A stretch of DNA of 53,081 bases, taken from the IMG/VR virus record IMGVR_UViG_3300046517_000961, positions 1 to 53,081 of that record; one strand, written 5' to 3'. The notes beneath the pieces were generated by a model. That model had not been told where the DNA came from, searched no databases, and saw nothing but the letters and a program-made list of their open reading frames with translations. Source of the stretch: a virus. Position numbers and translations under genes: made by a program. Positions 44,505 through 53,001 of the stretch are shown piece after piece; position 1 is the first letter of the stretch; every line of letters starts with the position of its first letter.

Positions 44505-46690
44505 GCGATCCCCTTTTTCTGCGCGTGCGCAAACGCGGCCAGGACGGCCGCGCGCTGCTGAGAGAACCCGCGGCGCAGCGCGGCCGTGAGCTGTTTCTCG
44601 AAGGCCCGCCGATCGCTGTCAAATGACTTCCAATGTGCGACGCGCTGCACGGCCTCGGCCTTGCCCGGTATGACGGGAATCACGCCGCATCGGCAATTAC
44701 AATCTTCCGCCGGCACGCCGAAGTCGCCCGGGTACATGGCTTGTTCGCCGCTCGCCGGATCCTCGAAGACGTCGTCGATCGCGACGATCTGCGCATCGAG
44801 ATCGACGTGACTCGCCTCGTCGGTATCGCGCACGCGGCCGTCTTGCGTCGAGAGCCACTCTTTTTCCTCGACGTCGCCCTGGCGCATCGCCTCGACGGCG
44901 GCGAAGTTGGACGCGCGCACGATCTCGGTGCGGGCGATCAACAGGGCCCGAGCGCCGCTCGCCTGATCGAAGACGTCGCCGATCGCCGTGGCGATCTGAT
45001 CCATCGTGTCGCCGTCTTTCAGGCCCGACGTAATCGCGCCGCGGATCGCCGTCTTCGTCGTCTCGTTCACGAGGCCCGTAATCCGATCGCCGCCCCAGTC
45101 GTCGAGGAAGCTGCGGACCTTCGGATCCTCGACGTCGAAGTCCTCGCTCGAGAGCTCGTCGGCGGTCGCGGCATCCTGGCCGGCCTTCCGGCCTGGCCTC
45201 GAGGCCTTCGGCGCGATCAGGCCCATCGTCGCGTTGCCGAAATGCGCGACGGTCGCGTCGATGGCCGGCTGCGCCTGATCGATCAGCAGATCCGGATCGC
45301 ACGCGTTCGCGACCGTGGCCGCGCTCGAGGCCGTGAGCGCCCGCCGGCGTCGGCCGCTCTTGTTCGGCGGCACGTCGGACGCCGGCACGTCGGCGACGGG
45401 CGCCGGCAGCGCCGGCTCGTCGGGCGTCAGCCGACGCACGATCGACTGCGCGAACGGAATCGCGAAGACATCGCCGCCGGCGTTCGCGAGACTCGCGAGG
45501 CCCATCTTCGCCCGCCACTCGTCGATCTTCGCGGCCCAGGGCTGCGCCTTCATGACCTCGAGCTCGAACGTGCGATCTTCCTGTACGGGCGTGTCATACA
45601 GCAGCACGATCCGCTCGTCGAATTGCGGCACGAGCGTTTTCTGCCAGGTCGCGCGCAGGAACTCGAGCCGCGGCACGGTGACAAAGCGGCCCATCATGTA
45701 GTCGGCCGCGTCGATCGTGCTGCGATTTGAATTCTCGACAATGCCGAAGCATTCCGGCGGCACGCCCCACGTCTGGATCACGATGTCGCGCTCGTGCTTT
45801 CGCAGCTCGATCAACTGCATATTCTCGAACGTCTGCGAGAGCGGCTGTACCGTCACCTCGCGATTCAAGAAAAGCGGCAGCCAGTGTTTCATGTAGCCCT
45901 GAAAGCGATTTTTCCAGCTCGTTTCGATGCGCGTCCGCTCGGTTTCGTCAAATTTGCCCGTGATCAAAACTTCCGGCATCGCGCGATTTGTAAACCACGT
46001 TTTAACGTGCTTCGCGGTGTACTCGTCCGTCTCGAGCTCGTCGCCGAGCGTCATGCCGAGGCCGCTGCCGCGGCTGTAGGGATTCTGCGGATCCGGGTGA
46101 TAGTGCCAGAGCACTTGATCCGTCGGGATCTCCGTACTCCCGCCGGGCGCGAAGATTTGAAACGTGTTCCGGTCCTTCGTCGGGATCTGGATCACCCAGG
46201 TTGCCGGAATCGGGTAGCACGCGATCGGCATGTTGAGCGCGTCGCGCTCGATGAGCCAGGCGGCCTCGCCGATCAGATCGAGGTACTGCGTCGTCAGCTC
46301 GCGAATCGTGTGCCCGTGGAAAAACGGATTTGTCGCGCCGCCGTCGAGGAAGTCGAGGATCGGGTGATTCGGCAGCTCGCGCAGCTCGCCCTGATCCTTC
46401 AAGCGGCCGAGCAGCTTCGCGCGCTCGACGAGGCCGGCGCGCTGCAGCCGGCGATCGAGTACGGCCTTGCCCTTCGACGTCGGCACGCAGGCATGCCAGG
46501 CGACGTGTCCGACGGCGCGGCCGGTCTTATCCGCGACGGCCCGCAGCCAGGGGAGCTCGTTGTATGCCCGCAAAAGCTGGCGCGTGCCGAGCCGCGGCAT
46601 CCGGCCGTAGGCCTGGCCGGCATACAGCACGGCCGACAGGACATCGGATCCGAGCGTCTTGACGGCGGCCTTCGCGAGCCATTCACGCAT
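44489..46690 (-). CDS. Portal protein fused to MuF-like head morphogenesis domain
   Basis: 733 aa. Residues 1-430 are portal (YNELPWLRAVADKTGRAVG, WHYHPDPQNPYSRGSGLGMTLGDELE, VIQTWGVPPECFGI). After a basic linker, residues 540-690 are a Mu gpF/SPP1 gp7-like domain: ARTEIVRASNFAAVEAMR (near 583), EKEWLSTQDGRVRD and EDCNCRCG (near 663). These are usually two adjacent genes. The stop overlaps the protease start by 16 bp. No strong ribosome site was seen before the ATG at 46690. Confidence 0.88.
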   Translation of the reverse strand: MREWLAKAAVKTLGSDVLSAVLYAGQAYGRMPRLGTRQLLRAYNELPWLRAVADKTGRAVGHVAWHACVPTSKGKAVLDRRLQRAGLVERAKLLGRLKDQGELRELPNHPILDFLDGGATNPFFHGHTIRELTTQYLDLIGEAAWLIERDALNMPIACYPIPATWVIQIPTKDRNTFQIFAPGGSTEIPTDQVLWHYHPDPQNPYSRGSGLGMTLGDELETDEYTAKHVKTWFTNRAMPEVLITGKFDETERTRIETSWKNRFQGYMKHWLPLFLNREVTVQPLSQTFENMQLIELRKHERDIVIQTWGVPPECFGIVENSNRSTIDAADYMMGRFVTVPRLEFLRATWQKTLVPQFDERIVLLYDTPVQEDRTFELEVMKAQPWAAKIDEWRAKMGLASLANAGGDVFAIPFAQSIVRRLTPDEPALPAPVADVPASDVPPNKSGRRRRALTASSAATVANACDPDLLIDQAQPAIDATVAHFGNATMGLIAPKASRPGRKAGQDAATADELSSEDFDVEDPKVRSFLDDWGGDRITGLVNETTKTAIRGAITSGLKDGDTMDQIATAIGDVFDQASGARALLIARTEIVRASNFAAVEAMRQGDVEEKEWLSTQDGRVRDTDEASHVDLDAQIVAIDDVFEDPASGEQAMYPGDFGVPAEDCNCRCGVIPVIPGKAEAVQRVAHWKSFDSDRRAFEKQLTAALRRGFSQQRAAVLAAFAHAQKKGIAWQAA

Positions 46691-46860
46691 GGGTTAGTCG
46701 GGCGGTACGTCGCAAGCGGCGATTATTGGAGCCGTCGCCCGCGTCGTGCACTCGGCCGGGAAAAGACGAGGCCGACCGACCAGGCGACGGGCCCTCAGCC
46801 GCTCCTGCGACGTCGGAGAGTATGACGGACACGCGCGCGTGCCCCGTATTTTGCCGTTGG

Positions 46861-46880
46861 AAAAACCGTAGCCCCTACGG
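46861..46880 (-). terminator. Intrinsic terminator after the 46888-47157 gene
   Basis: In the minus direction CCGTAG, loop GGG, CTACGG, then TTTTT (stem 46880-46866, T-run 46865-46861). It lies 8 bases after the stop at 46888 and should end the packaging transcript, so head genes need their own promoter in 46691-46860. I see no convincing promoter there; that 170-bp stretch is otherwise empty. The T-run belongs to a 16-bp repeat shared with 23477-23492. Confidence 0.85.
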
Positions 46881-46887
46881 CTTGCGG

Positions 46888-47157
46888 TCAGCCGACGACG
46901 AGCGGGCCGCCGTCGCCGTTGTCCGGATCGTCGGGCGGCCGGACGGCTTGCCCTTCTCGGCGCAGCCGCGCGATCGCGGCGCCGCGCAGCCACTCGGCGA
47001 TCGATTCGCCCTGCCGGTCGGCCGCCTTGCAGATCGCATCGTGCAGCCGCGCCGGCATCTCGAGGCCCAGGTCCGACCACGGCTCGAGCCGCGTGCGCGG
47101 CCGCCCGGGCGGATTCGCCGGCGGTTTCGGATCCTCAGCCACGGCCAAACCGTTCAC
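46888..47157 (-). CDS. Small ribbon-helix-helix-like protein
   Basis: 89 aa from a GTG at 47157; a GTG at 47142 is also possible. A proline-rich head is followed by LGLEMPARLHDAICKAADRQGESIAEWLRGAAIARLRR, a strand plus two helices as in Arc/CopG-type DNA binders. It is the last gene before the terminator at 46861-46880. Could be a small regulator or a chaperone-like packaging factor. Confidence 0.6.
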   Translation of the reverse strand: MNGLAVAEDPKPPANPPGRPRTRLEPWSDLGLEMPARLHDAICKAADRQGESIAEWLRGAAIARLRREGQAVRPPDDPDNGDGGPLVVG

Positions 47158-47371
47158 AGCGCCCGGGCCGCACGGAGCTCAGGCCGACGCCGACGGCCCA
47201 CTCGAGGCCGTGCGGCGCGACGCGTTCGACGATCACGAGCTCGCCGAGAAAGCCGCCGCCATCATCGAGCACGGTCTGCCGGTAGTACCGCCAGAGCCCG
47301 CCGTGCGGCAGCGCGGTCGCACGCTCGCACGTGAACGGTAGCGGCGCGCCATCCGGATCGCGGCGCGTCAC
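47135..47371 (-). CDS. Small hypothetical protein
   Basis: 78 aa from a GTG at 47371 that overlaps the HNH stop (GTGA). Alternating strands (GGLWRYYRQTVLDDGGGFLGELVIVERVAPHGLEWAVGVG) suggest a small beta barrel. No family recognised. Confidence 0.55.
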   Translation of the reverse strand: MTRRDPDGAPLPFTCERATALPHGGLWRYYRQTVLDDGGGFLGELVIVERVAPHGLEWAVGVGLSSVRPGRCERFGRG

Positions 47372-47892
47372 TCTGATCGCCCCGTCCAGGCCGCGAGCCG
47401 GGTCTTCGCCTTCAGGTCGCGCCGTTCACGCGCGCGACGCGCCGCGAGCTCGGCCGTGACGGCGCGATGGCAACGAAGGCAGAGCGTCCGATAGCCCTCG
47501 AGGCCGCAATTTCCGCCGCCCTCGACGACTGGCGTCACGTGATCGGCTTCCCATAGGTGCGACGAAAGATGCTGCCGCCCGGTTGTCGCGCGATAGAGGA
47601 AGAGAGCGGCGGCGCGTCGCTCGAGGCGATCGGCCTCGAGCTCGCGCCAGGCTTCAAGATGTCGGATCGCGCGCTCGATCGGCCGCGTATGGATCTCGCA
47701 TCGTGCGCAGACGCCGGCGTCGCGTTTCTCGAGCTCACGCCGGACGATCTGCGGATCGCCGGCGCGGATCTGCGCGTTGACGACACAGCGATCCGAGCAC
47801 CACGTCCGGCGCCGCTTCGGCACTTCGCCGCCGCAGCCGCGGCAGCGGCCTCGAGGCGCCCAGGGTATCGACGTGCGGCGATCGAATGTCAT
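47368..47892 (-). CDS. HNH endonuclease next to the terminase
   Basis: 174 aa. CRGCGG...WCSDRC near the N-terminus is a zinc site; CARCEIH follows. The HNH core is LWEADHVTPVVEGGG...GYRTLCLRCHR: Asp-His, Asn-containing loop and Cys-His. HNH proteins beside TerL in HK97-type phages are needed for cutting at cos during packaging. The start overlaps the TerL stop by 4 bp. Confidence 0.9.
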   Translation of the reverse strand: MTFDRRTSIPWAPRGRCRGCGGEVPKRRRTWCSDRCVVNAQIRAGDPQIVRRELEKRDAGVCARCEIHTRPIERAIRHLEAWRELEADRLERRAAALFLYRATTGRQHLSSHLWEADHVTPVVEGGGNCGLEGYRTLCLRCHRAVTAELAARRARERRDLKAKTRLAAWTGRSE

Positions 47893-49457
47893 CCGACGAC
47901 GAGCTCGCCTTCAGGCTGATGCTCGATCAGCCAGTTATAGCCATTGGCCGCGCCGTCGACTTGATCGTCGTTCGAGCCCTTCGGAAACGCGCAGAGCTCG
48001 TCGATAAAGGTTTGATTCCACGGCCCGCGCACGAGCCACACATCGCCGTTTTCGCACGCGCCGCGAAACGGCCGCGCCTTCGTGACTTTGTCGGTCCCGG
48101 CGGTCGCGTACTCGTACGAGAGGCCGGCGTGCGTGAAGTCGTTCGCGTGCGCGTTGCAAATCTTTTTCCCCGCGCTGCCGGGCTCTTGCTCTTCAAATTG
48201 CGCGCACGTCGGCCCGTCGAGCTTCGCTTGCCGCAGCATTTCGCGATCGCCCTCGCCCGGGCCCCACTGGCCGCGCAGCGCGTGCTCGACGTAGACGCGC
48301 CCGTCCTTCGCCCAGGCCATCTTGACGCCGGCCGTGTAGTCGCCGTCGTCTTGTGTCGCGGCGGCATCCCAGGACCGTACGCGGATCGCGTCGGTCGGCA
48401 CGGCGTCGACGAATTGGCCGAACCATTCCCGCTTGAAGAGGTTGCCGGATTCGGGGAGCGGATCTTGATTCTGCTGCGCGGAGAATTCGCCCTTGAGCAG
48501 CTTGCGCGCGGCCGCGACGGCGCCCGGGCCCATCCGTTCCGGACAGAGCAGCGCGCCCTCGTCGCGCCGCGGATCTTGCCAGCCGAGCGACGTCTTCGGC
48601 GGCGTGATCTTCGCGCCGCCCTCGATCGTGATCTGCCGTTTCTTGGAGTATTCCTGCGGCAGCACGAGCAGCTCGTACTCGCCGGTCGCGGCCAGGTGGC
48701 CGATCAGATCGTCAGTATGGATCCGCTGGCCGATCACGGCGCGGCCGCCGTGCTCGAGATCGTCGAGCCGGCCAAACCAGACGGTATCATGCCACTCGAT
48801 CACGGCCTTTCGAACGGTTTCGCTATGCCGCTCTTCGATGTTATGCGGATCGTCGAGCACGGTGAGATCGCCGCCCTTGCCCGTGCCGCCGCCGACGTGC
48901 GTCGTGATCCGGTACCCGCCGGCCGTCGTCTCGTAATAGTCCTTTTCGTTTTGATCGTCGCGCAGCCGCACGAGCTCGCCGAAATGCCGTTGATACCAGA
49001 GCGACGAGATCACCGTCCGCGCGCGCACGGCATGCTCGAGGCCCGGGCCGCCGGGAAACGACGCGGCCAGCACGCGCCGGCGCGGATCGCGCGTCCAGAG
49101 CCAGCTCGGCAGGCCGATCGACCACGTCGACGACTTGGTAAACCGCGGCGGAATCGCGATCAGGATGTTCTGAATTTGTCTGAGTGCGAAGGCCTGCGCA
49201 TGGTCGCAGAGCGCGTCGAAAAAGAATCCGCCGATGAGCGGGAATCGCGGCTCGATGATCGGCCAGATCGCCCGCATGTAGACGCGCAGGCTGCCGCGGG
49301 CCTCGTCGGCGGCGCGCCGTTCGTCGTCGGTCAGTTGTGCGCTCCCAAGATCCGCCATCGGCGCATCAGGCGGCGTCAGTCGGTGCGCGAGCTCCCGAAT
49401 CAAGAAGTCCCGAGAGAGCGACGACCACGGCAGTAACCTCTGACGGATTTTGTACAT
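47889..49457 (-). CDS. terL: Terminase large subunit
   Basis: 522 aa from the ATG at 49457; an ATG at 49358 just after the small-subunit stop is an alternative. The ATPase P-loop is PPRFTKSS (103-110), with Thr where Gly is usual. Walker B LTVLDD is at 198-203. The RNase H-like nuclease has SWDAAAT near 365 and NDDQVDGAANGY near 492-503. It packages DNA through the portal. The HNH neighbour suggests a cos-type mechanism, although I could not locate cos. Confidence 0.93.
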   Translation of the reverse strand: MYKIRQRLLPWSSLSRDFLIRELAHRLTPPDAPMADLGSAQLTDDERRAADEARGSLRVYMRAIWPIIEPRFPLIGGFFFDALCDHAQAFALRQIQNILIAIPPRFTKSSTWSIGLPSWLWTRDPRRRVLAASFPGGPGLEHAVRARTVISSLWYQRHFGELVRLRDDQNEKDYYETTAGGYRITTHVGGGTGKGGDLTVLDDPHNIEERHSETVRKAVIEWHDTVWFGRLDDLEHGGRAVIGQRIHTDDLIGHLAATGEYELLVLPQEYSKKRQITIEGGAKITPPKTSLGWQDPRRDEGALLCPERMGPGAVAAARKLLKGEFSAQQNQDPLPESGNLFKREWFGQFVDAVPTDAIRVRSWDAAATQDDGDYTAGVKMAWAKDGRVYVEHALRGQWGPGEGDREMLRQAKLDGPTCAQFEEQEPGSAGKKICNAHANDFTHAGLSYEYATAGTDKVTKARPFRGACENGDVWLVRGPWNQTFIDELCAFPKGSNDDQVDGAANGYNWLIEHQPEGELVVG

Positions 49458-50118
49458 GACGTCTCACGATCTCGACGAGCTGCGCGATCACTTCGAGCAC
49501 TTGGCCCTGCGTCAACATTTGGTGCGTATCGCGTAGGATCCGCGCCTGCGACGTCGCGAGCCGTCGCTTCAAGTCGAGCTGATCCGTGAGCGCCAGGTCG
49601 ATCGCGGCCGTCGCGCGTTTCGAGGCCTTCGAGGCCTTCGCCGGCTGCGCGAGGCGCCGCTGCTCGAGCGCGTCGACGATGCGGGCTTCGGTCAGCGCGA
49701 GCTCGGCGCCAAGATTGAGCAGCTCCGGATCCGAAACGGCGCGGGTGTAGGCCGTCGCCATCTCGCCGAAGAGATGCCCGACGTACTTCGAGCGGCCGCC
49801 GTGCCGATACGTGCCGGACGCTGAGCCCTTCGCGGCGTGCATGCCGTGATACCGACACGCGCCATTCGGGCCGACCGGCTGCGTACACGGCAGCGGATCG
49901 AAGGCCTGGCAGGTGCAGCCCTTCCGCGTGCAGGGCCCGCGATTATTGACGTGTTCGGAGCGATGATGGCGGCCCATGCCGCGTTTGCCGCAGCTACACG
50001 TCTTCGTTTGGCGGCCGCAGGCCGGCGTCGGCGCCGCGCCGGTCGCGCGCGGCCGCGCGGGCCCGGGCGCCGGCACGGATGGCGGCGCCGCCGGTTTACG
50101 CGTCCGGCGCCGCGCCAT
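49366..50118 (-). CDS. Probable terminase small subunit with Cys/His N-terminus
   Basis: 250 aa. Residues 34-95 contain many Cys/His (CSCGKRG, HHRSEH, CTRKGCTCQ, CRYHGMHAA), consistent with one or two zinc sites. YRHGGRSKYV is followed by helical TRAVSDPELLNLGAELALTEARIVDALE, like the HGGR-type proteins that stand before TerL in several phages. It should bind the packaging site. Overlaps the TerL frame by 92 bp if TerL starts at 49457. Confidence 0.75.
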   Translation of the reverse strand: MARRRTRKPAAPPSVPAPGPARPRATGAAPTPACGRQTKTCSCGKRGMGRHHRSEHVNNRGPCTRKGCTCQAFDPLPCTQPVGPNGACRYHGMHAAKGSASGTYRHGGRSKYVGHLFGEMATAYTRAVSDPELLNLGAELALTEARIVDALEQRRLAQPAKASKASKRATAAIDLALTDQLDLKRRLATSQARILRDTHQMLTQGQVLEVIAQLVEIVRRHVQNPSEVTAVVVALSGLLDSGARAPTDAA

Positions 50119-50479
50119 GCCCCGTCGACGACGCTCGAGGATAGACGGCGAGCGGCCAGAGCGACTCGTCGACGTAGGAGCGGCCGACCGTGACCGGCAC
50201 GAAGAAATGCTCGGCCGACGTGCAGCGCGCGTCGGCGATGGCCTCGCTCTGCTCGAGGCCGAGGTACTGCCAGATCGCGGCGCCGCCGCCCGTCGTGCCG
50301 AGCCAGAGCCCGACGAGCCACAACGGCCAGCCGGTCAGATCGGCCGGACCCTCGACGCCGATCGCCGCCTTCGGACAGCGATTGTCGGCGTACCGCGTGC
50401 CCTTCAGGGCCCGGCAGGCCGTGCACTCGTCGCCGATCCAGGTGTGCGACGGATGGCCGGGCGCGCCCTTACGTGACAC
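50096..50479 (-). CDS. Hypothetical protein with central hydrophobic segment
   Basis: 127 aa from a GTG at 50479. GDECTACRALKGTRYADNRC is a possible zinc knuckle, and WPLWLVGLWLGTTGGGAAIW is hydrophobic enough for a membrane span. Overlaps its upstream neighbour by 11 bp and the small terminase candidate by 23 bp. No family recognised. Confidence 0.6.
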   Translation of the reverse strand: MSRKGAPGHPSHTWIGDECTACRALKGTRYADNRCPKAAIGVEGPADLTGWPLWLVGLWLGTTGGGAAIWQYLGLEQSEAIADARCTSAEHFFVPVTVGRSYVDESLWPLAVYPRASSTGHGAAPDA

Positions 50480-51422
50480 AAGCGATCTCCGGTCGACGTT
50501 GGTACCGTCGCTCGAGGCCGACCGACCGGATCCCGACTTGGCCGCTGCGCACGAGCTCGCCGAGCACGGCCCGTACCTGCTCGAAGCTGGCGGTCGGCGG
50601 CGACGCGTCGCTCAGGGCCTTGAAGTCGTGCGCCGCGCCGTCGTTCAAGACGGCGACGCAGGCCCGGCGAATCAGCGCGAGCCGATCGGGCCGCTCGCCG
50701 GCCGGGCTCGAGGCCGTCGGCCGCGGCCGCCAATCCCTCGACGGCACGAGATCGGCGACGGCCAGGCGGATCGTCCGATAGCCGCTCTGCGTCGTCGACG
50801 GCCGGCCGCCCGGGCCGGCCTTTTCGACGCGGCCGGCGGCCATCAGACGCCCGATCGCGTCCTCGATGCCGGCCTGGCCGTAGCCGTATCCGCCCTTGCC
50901 CCTCGCCCGGACAGCCGGCCGAACCTCGGTCAGCGGCCGCCAGTCGTGCGACAGCTCGGCCAAGACGTCAGCCTCGATCCGCGACTGTCGCGACGCGATG
51001 GCGGCCTCGAGCTGCTCGCAGCGGCCGGCCGGCGCCGTCTTCGGCGTCGCCGCGGCCATCATCGCCGCGACGGTCGCCTCGCGCGACTCGACGACGGTCG
51101 CCGGCGCGGCCGGCGGCGCGACGGCCGGCACGGCGGCGCCCTCACGGCCGATCCGCCGATACCCGTTCTCAATTTGATCGATCACGTCAGGCGCGGCCGG
51201 CTCGGCCTCGAGCGCCGGCCCGTCTTTGAGCGGCACGGCAATTCCCGGCGATAGGTTGAGCCCGATCAGCGCCGCGGGCCGCTCGAGCTCGTCGGCCTGG
51301 CGCGTCATGTTGTCGAGCCAGTCATGGAAGATCGCAACGAGCCGCGCGAGCGGCACGTCAGCGTCGACGGCCAAGCTGCCGCGCAGCCCGCCGCGGGTGA
51401 TCTCTGCGGTAAGACGTGGCAT
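50469..51422 (-). CDS. Hypothetical protein with winged-helix-like domains
   Basis: 317 aa. After an alpha/beta N-terminus and a long Ala/Pro linker (about 85-130), residues 145-210 (IEADVLAELSHDWRPLTEVRPAV...GIEDAIGRLMAAGRVEKAG) and 250-315 (IRRACVAVLNDGAAHDFKALSDA...VRAVLGELVRSGQVGIRS) each read as helix-helix-wing. Two DNA-binding winged helices are therefore likely. It might be an additional packaging or regulatory protein. Confidence 0.65.
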   Translation of the reverse strand: MPRLTAEITRGGLRGSLAVDADVPLARLVAIFHDWLDNMTRQADELERPAALIGLNLSPGIAVPLKDGPALEAEPAAPDVIDQIENGYRRIGREGAAVPAVAPPAAPATVVESREATVAAMMAAATPKTAPAGRCEQLEAAIASRQSRIEADVLAELSHDWRPLTEVRPAVRARGKGGYGYGQAGIEDAIGRLMAAGRVEKAGPGGRPSTTQSGYRTIRLAVADLVPSRDWRPRPTASSPAGERPDRLALIRRACVAVLNDGAAHDFKALSDASPPTASFEQVRAVLGELVRSGQVGIRSVGLERRYQRRPEIACVT

Positions 51423-51498
51423 GGTCAGGAGCGACCTTTCGCAAACGAGCGCCCGCGGCCGCCAGCATGGGCGCGGCCGCGGGCCCGAGACGAGCGTG

Positions 51499-51930
51499 CT
51501 ATGCCGGCGGCGGTTCCGGCGTCGGTGTCGTGCCGGTTTCGGTCGGCGTGTCGCCGGCGACGGTCTGCAGGCGCGTCGAGAGCGCGTCGAGCTGATCGGC
51601 GATCACGCCGGCATCGGTCGACGACAGGCCGCCCGCGGCCGCGGCCGCGGCGAGCTGCGCCTTCAGGTCGGCGAGCTCGCCGGCGATCTTGTTCGTTTCG
51701 GCGTTTGCGAGCGCCATTGCGGCATTCAATCGTTCGAGTAACGTCATGATGGGCCCTTTCGGTGAGACGGCCGCCAGGATGCGAGCGATCGCGTCGTCAG
51801 GGCGGCGAGCCGCGACGCGCCGGGGAGCGGAGAGCGTGAGGCCGATCAGGACGCCGACGAGCACGGCGATCCCGATGAGCAGCCCGACGTCGAGCCTGTC
51901 GAGCGAATCGAGGAAGGCGGCGATAGACAC
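51499..51930 (-). CDS. Membrane-anchored coiled-coil protein
   Basis: 143 aa from a GTG at 51930 with GGGAGAT 9 bases upstream. Residues 12-34 (LDVGLLIGIAVLVGVLIGLTL) are a membrane span. Residues 70-115 form a coiled coil (AETNKIAGELADLKAQLAAAAAA, VIADQLDALSTRLQTV) and the end is Pro/Thr-rich. An internal ATG at 51747 with AAAGGG upstream could make an 82-aa soluble form. Function unknown. Confidence 0.6.
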   Translation of the reverse strand: MSIAAFLDSLDRLDVGLLIGIAVLVGVLIGLTLSAPRRVAARRPDDAIARILAAVSPKGPIMTLLERLNAAMALANAETNKIAGELADLKAQLAAAAAAGGLSSTDAGVIADQLDALSTRLQTVAGDTPTETGTTPTPEPPPA

Positions 51931-51962
51931 GGCGGCAGATCTCCCGGCAAATCCTCGGCGCG

Positions 51963-52034
51963 TCACGCGACGAGATACGCGATCGTGATCGCGGCGAGGC
52001 CGAGCGCGAGCAGATTCAACAGAAATGCACGCAT
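51963..52034 (-). CDS. 23-aa hydrophobic micropeptide
   Basis: Read by hand: MRAFLLNLLALGLAAITIAYLVA, one membrane span. GAGGGCC lies 8 bases before the ATG at 52034. It immediately precedes the membrane-anchored protein. Very small, so coding status is uncertain, but the hydrophobic profile and ribosome site are suggestive. Confidence 0.4.
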   Translation of the reverse strand: MRAFLLNLLALGLAAITIAYLVA

Positions 52035-52087
52035 GCGACGAGGCCCTCGGCGATTCCGGATGTAGCATGACGCGGCCGGATGTCCGG

Positions 52088-52444
52088 TCAGACGCGCCGG
52101 CCGCAGTCTAGGCCCTTCGCCCGTCGGCCGTCAACGGCTTTTCCGCTGTCGTCGTCGTCGGTCAGCGGCCGATCACCACGGCCGACGACGGAATCCGACC
52201 GCCAGCGCAGCCGCGAATACAAGACGCATTGATCCTCGAGGCCCGGTCGAACCTCGATCACGCCGCCGATCCGCCGAATCACGGCCAGGTCGCGGCGTAC
52301 GGTGCGATTGTGCACGCCGAGGGCCCGCGCGAGCTGATAGAGCGTGAAGGCCCGCTCAGACCGCAGCAGCCGAATGAGCCGCAGGGCCCGCTCGAGGTTC
52401 CGGCCGCGTTTGGCCTCGTTCACGCGACAGCCGGGCGGCGTCAT
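52088..52444 (-). CDS. Winged-helix transcription regulator (DeoR/HTH_11-like)
   Basis: 118 aa. LERALRLIRLLRSERAFTLYQLARALGVHNRTVRRDLAVIRRIGGVIEVR is an HTH_11/DeoR-type N-terminal domain with wing. The short acidic-basic tail lacks a sugar-binding domain, so it is a minimal DNA binder. ATGA overlap with the gene at 52441-53001. It could act on the phage's own promoters. Confidence 0.8.
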   Translation of the reverse strand: MTPPGCRVNEAKRGRNLERALRLIRLLRSERAFTLYQLARALGVHNRTVRRDLAVIRRIGGVIEVRPGLEDQCVLYSRLRWRSDSVVGRGDRPLTDDDDSGKAVDGRRAKGLDCGRRV

Positions 52445-53001
52445 GAGAGCATCGGCTCGAGCGGCCCGGCGTCCTGGCGCGCCGGTCGCGCCGGTCGCGT
52501 CCGGTACTCCGAGTCGTGCGGACAGTCGCGCGTCGTGAGAAAGCCGGCGAGATCCGGCTCGCGCTCGAGGATCCGCCGTGCGTAAAATGCCCGGTAATTG
52601 TTATTCAGCTTGTAGACGTCGCCCGTCGTCTCGAGGTAGCGGAAGCGAAGAATTTCCCAGGCCGCCCCGATGCCAAACCGCGGCAGCCCGCGATCCCGCA
52701 TGTAGCGCAGCACGCGGCACGCCATCCGGTACACCTGCGGATTGAGCGCGTGAAACCGCTCGGCCCGCTCGATGAGTGTGCCGGCGCGCGGATCCGGATC
52801 CTCGGCGAGCGGGATCAGGTCGGCCGCGTCGAAGACGAGCGCGAGCTGCTCGGCCGCCGGCGGCGCGTCGGCATCCCAAAACACGGGCTCGTCGTGCTGC
52901 ACCAGATAGCCGCGATGCCGGCCGCCGTGGCCCGGTTCACGGTCGCAGGCGAGCCGCAGCTTCGGCGAGATCCGACCGCAGAACCAGGCCTCACTCGGCA
53001 T
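52441..53001 (-). CDS. Conserved phage protein of unknown function (KLNNNYRAFYAR type)
   Basis: 186 aa. FCGRISP...LACDREPGHGGRH near residues 7-29 is a CG...C..PxGHxGxH zinc-type motif. ALNPQVYRMACRVLRYMRDRGLPRFGIGAAWEILRF and TGDVYKLNNNYRAFYARRI is a pattern I recall from many phage genomes near replication or packaging genes, with no assigned function. Its start lies in the terminal repeat (same as base 53), so it joins the ASCH-like gene operon across the circle. Confidence 0.75.
   Translation of the reverse strand: MPSEAWFCGRISPKLRLACDREPGHGGRHRGYLVQHDEPVFWDADAPPAAEQLALVFDAADLIPLAEDPDPRAGTLIERAERFHALNPQVYRMACRVLRYMRDRGLPRFGIGAAWEILRFRYLETTGDVYKLNNNYRAFYARRILEREPDLAGFLTTRDCPHDSEYRTRPARPARQDAGPLEPMLS

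Noticed and set aside
46694-47080. 128-aa minus frame spanning the 46.86-kb terminator
   Set aside because: Arg/Ala low-complexity, overlaps the better RHH-like gene and runs through a strong terminator.
47368-50118. A cos site near the terminase
   Set aside because: HNH plus terminase suggest cos packaging, but no cohesive-end sequence can be recognised without end mapping.
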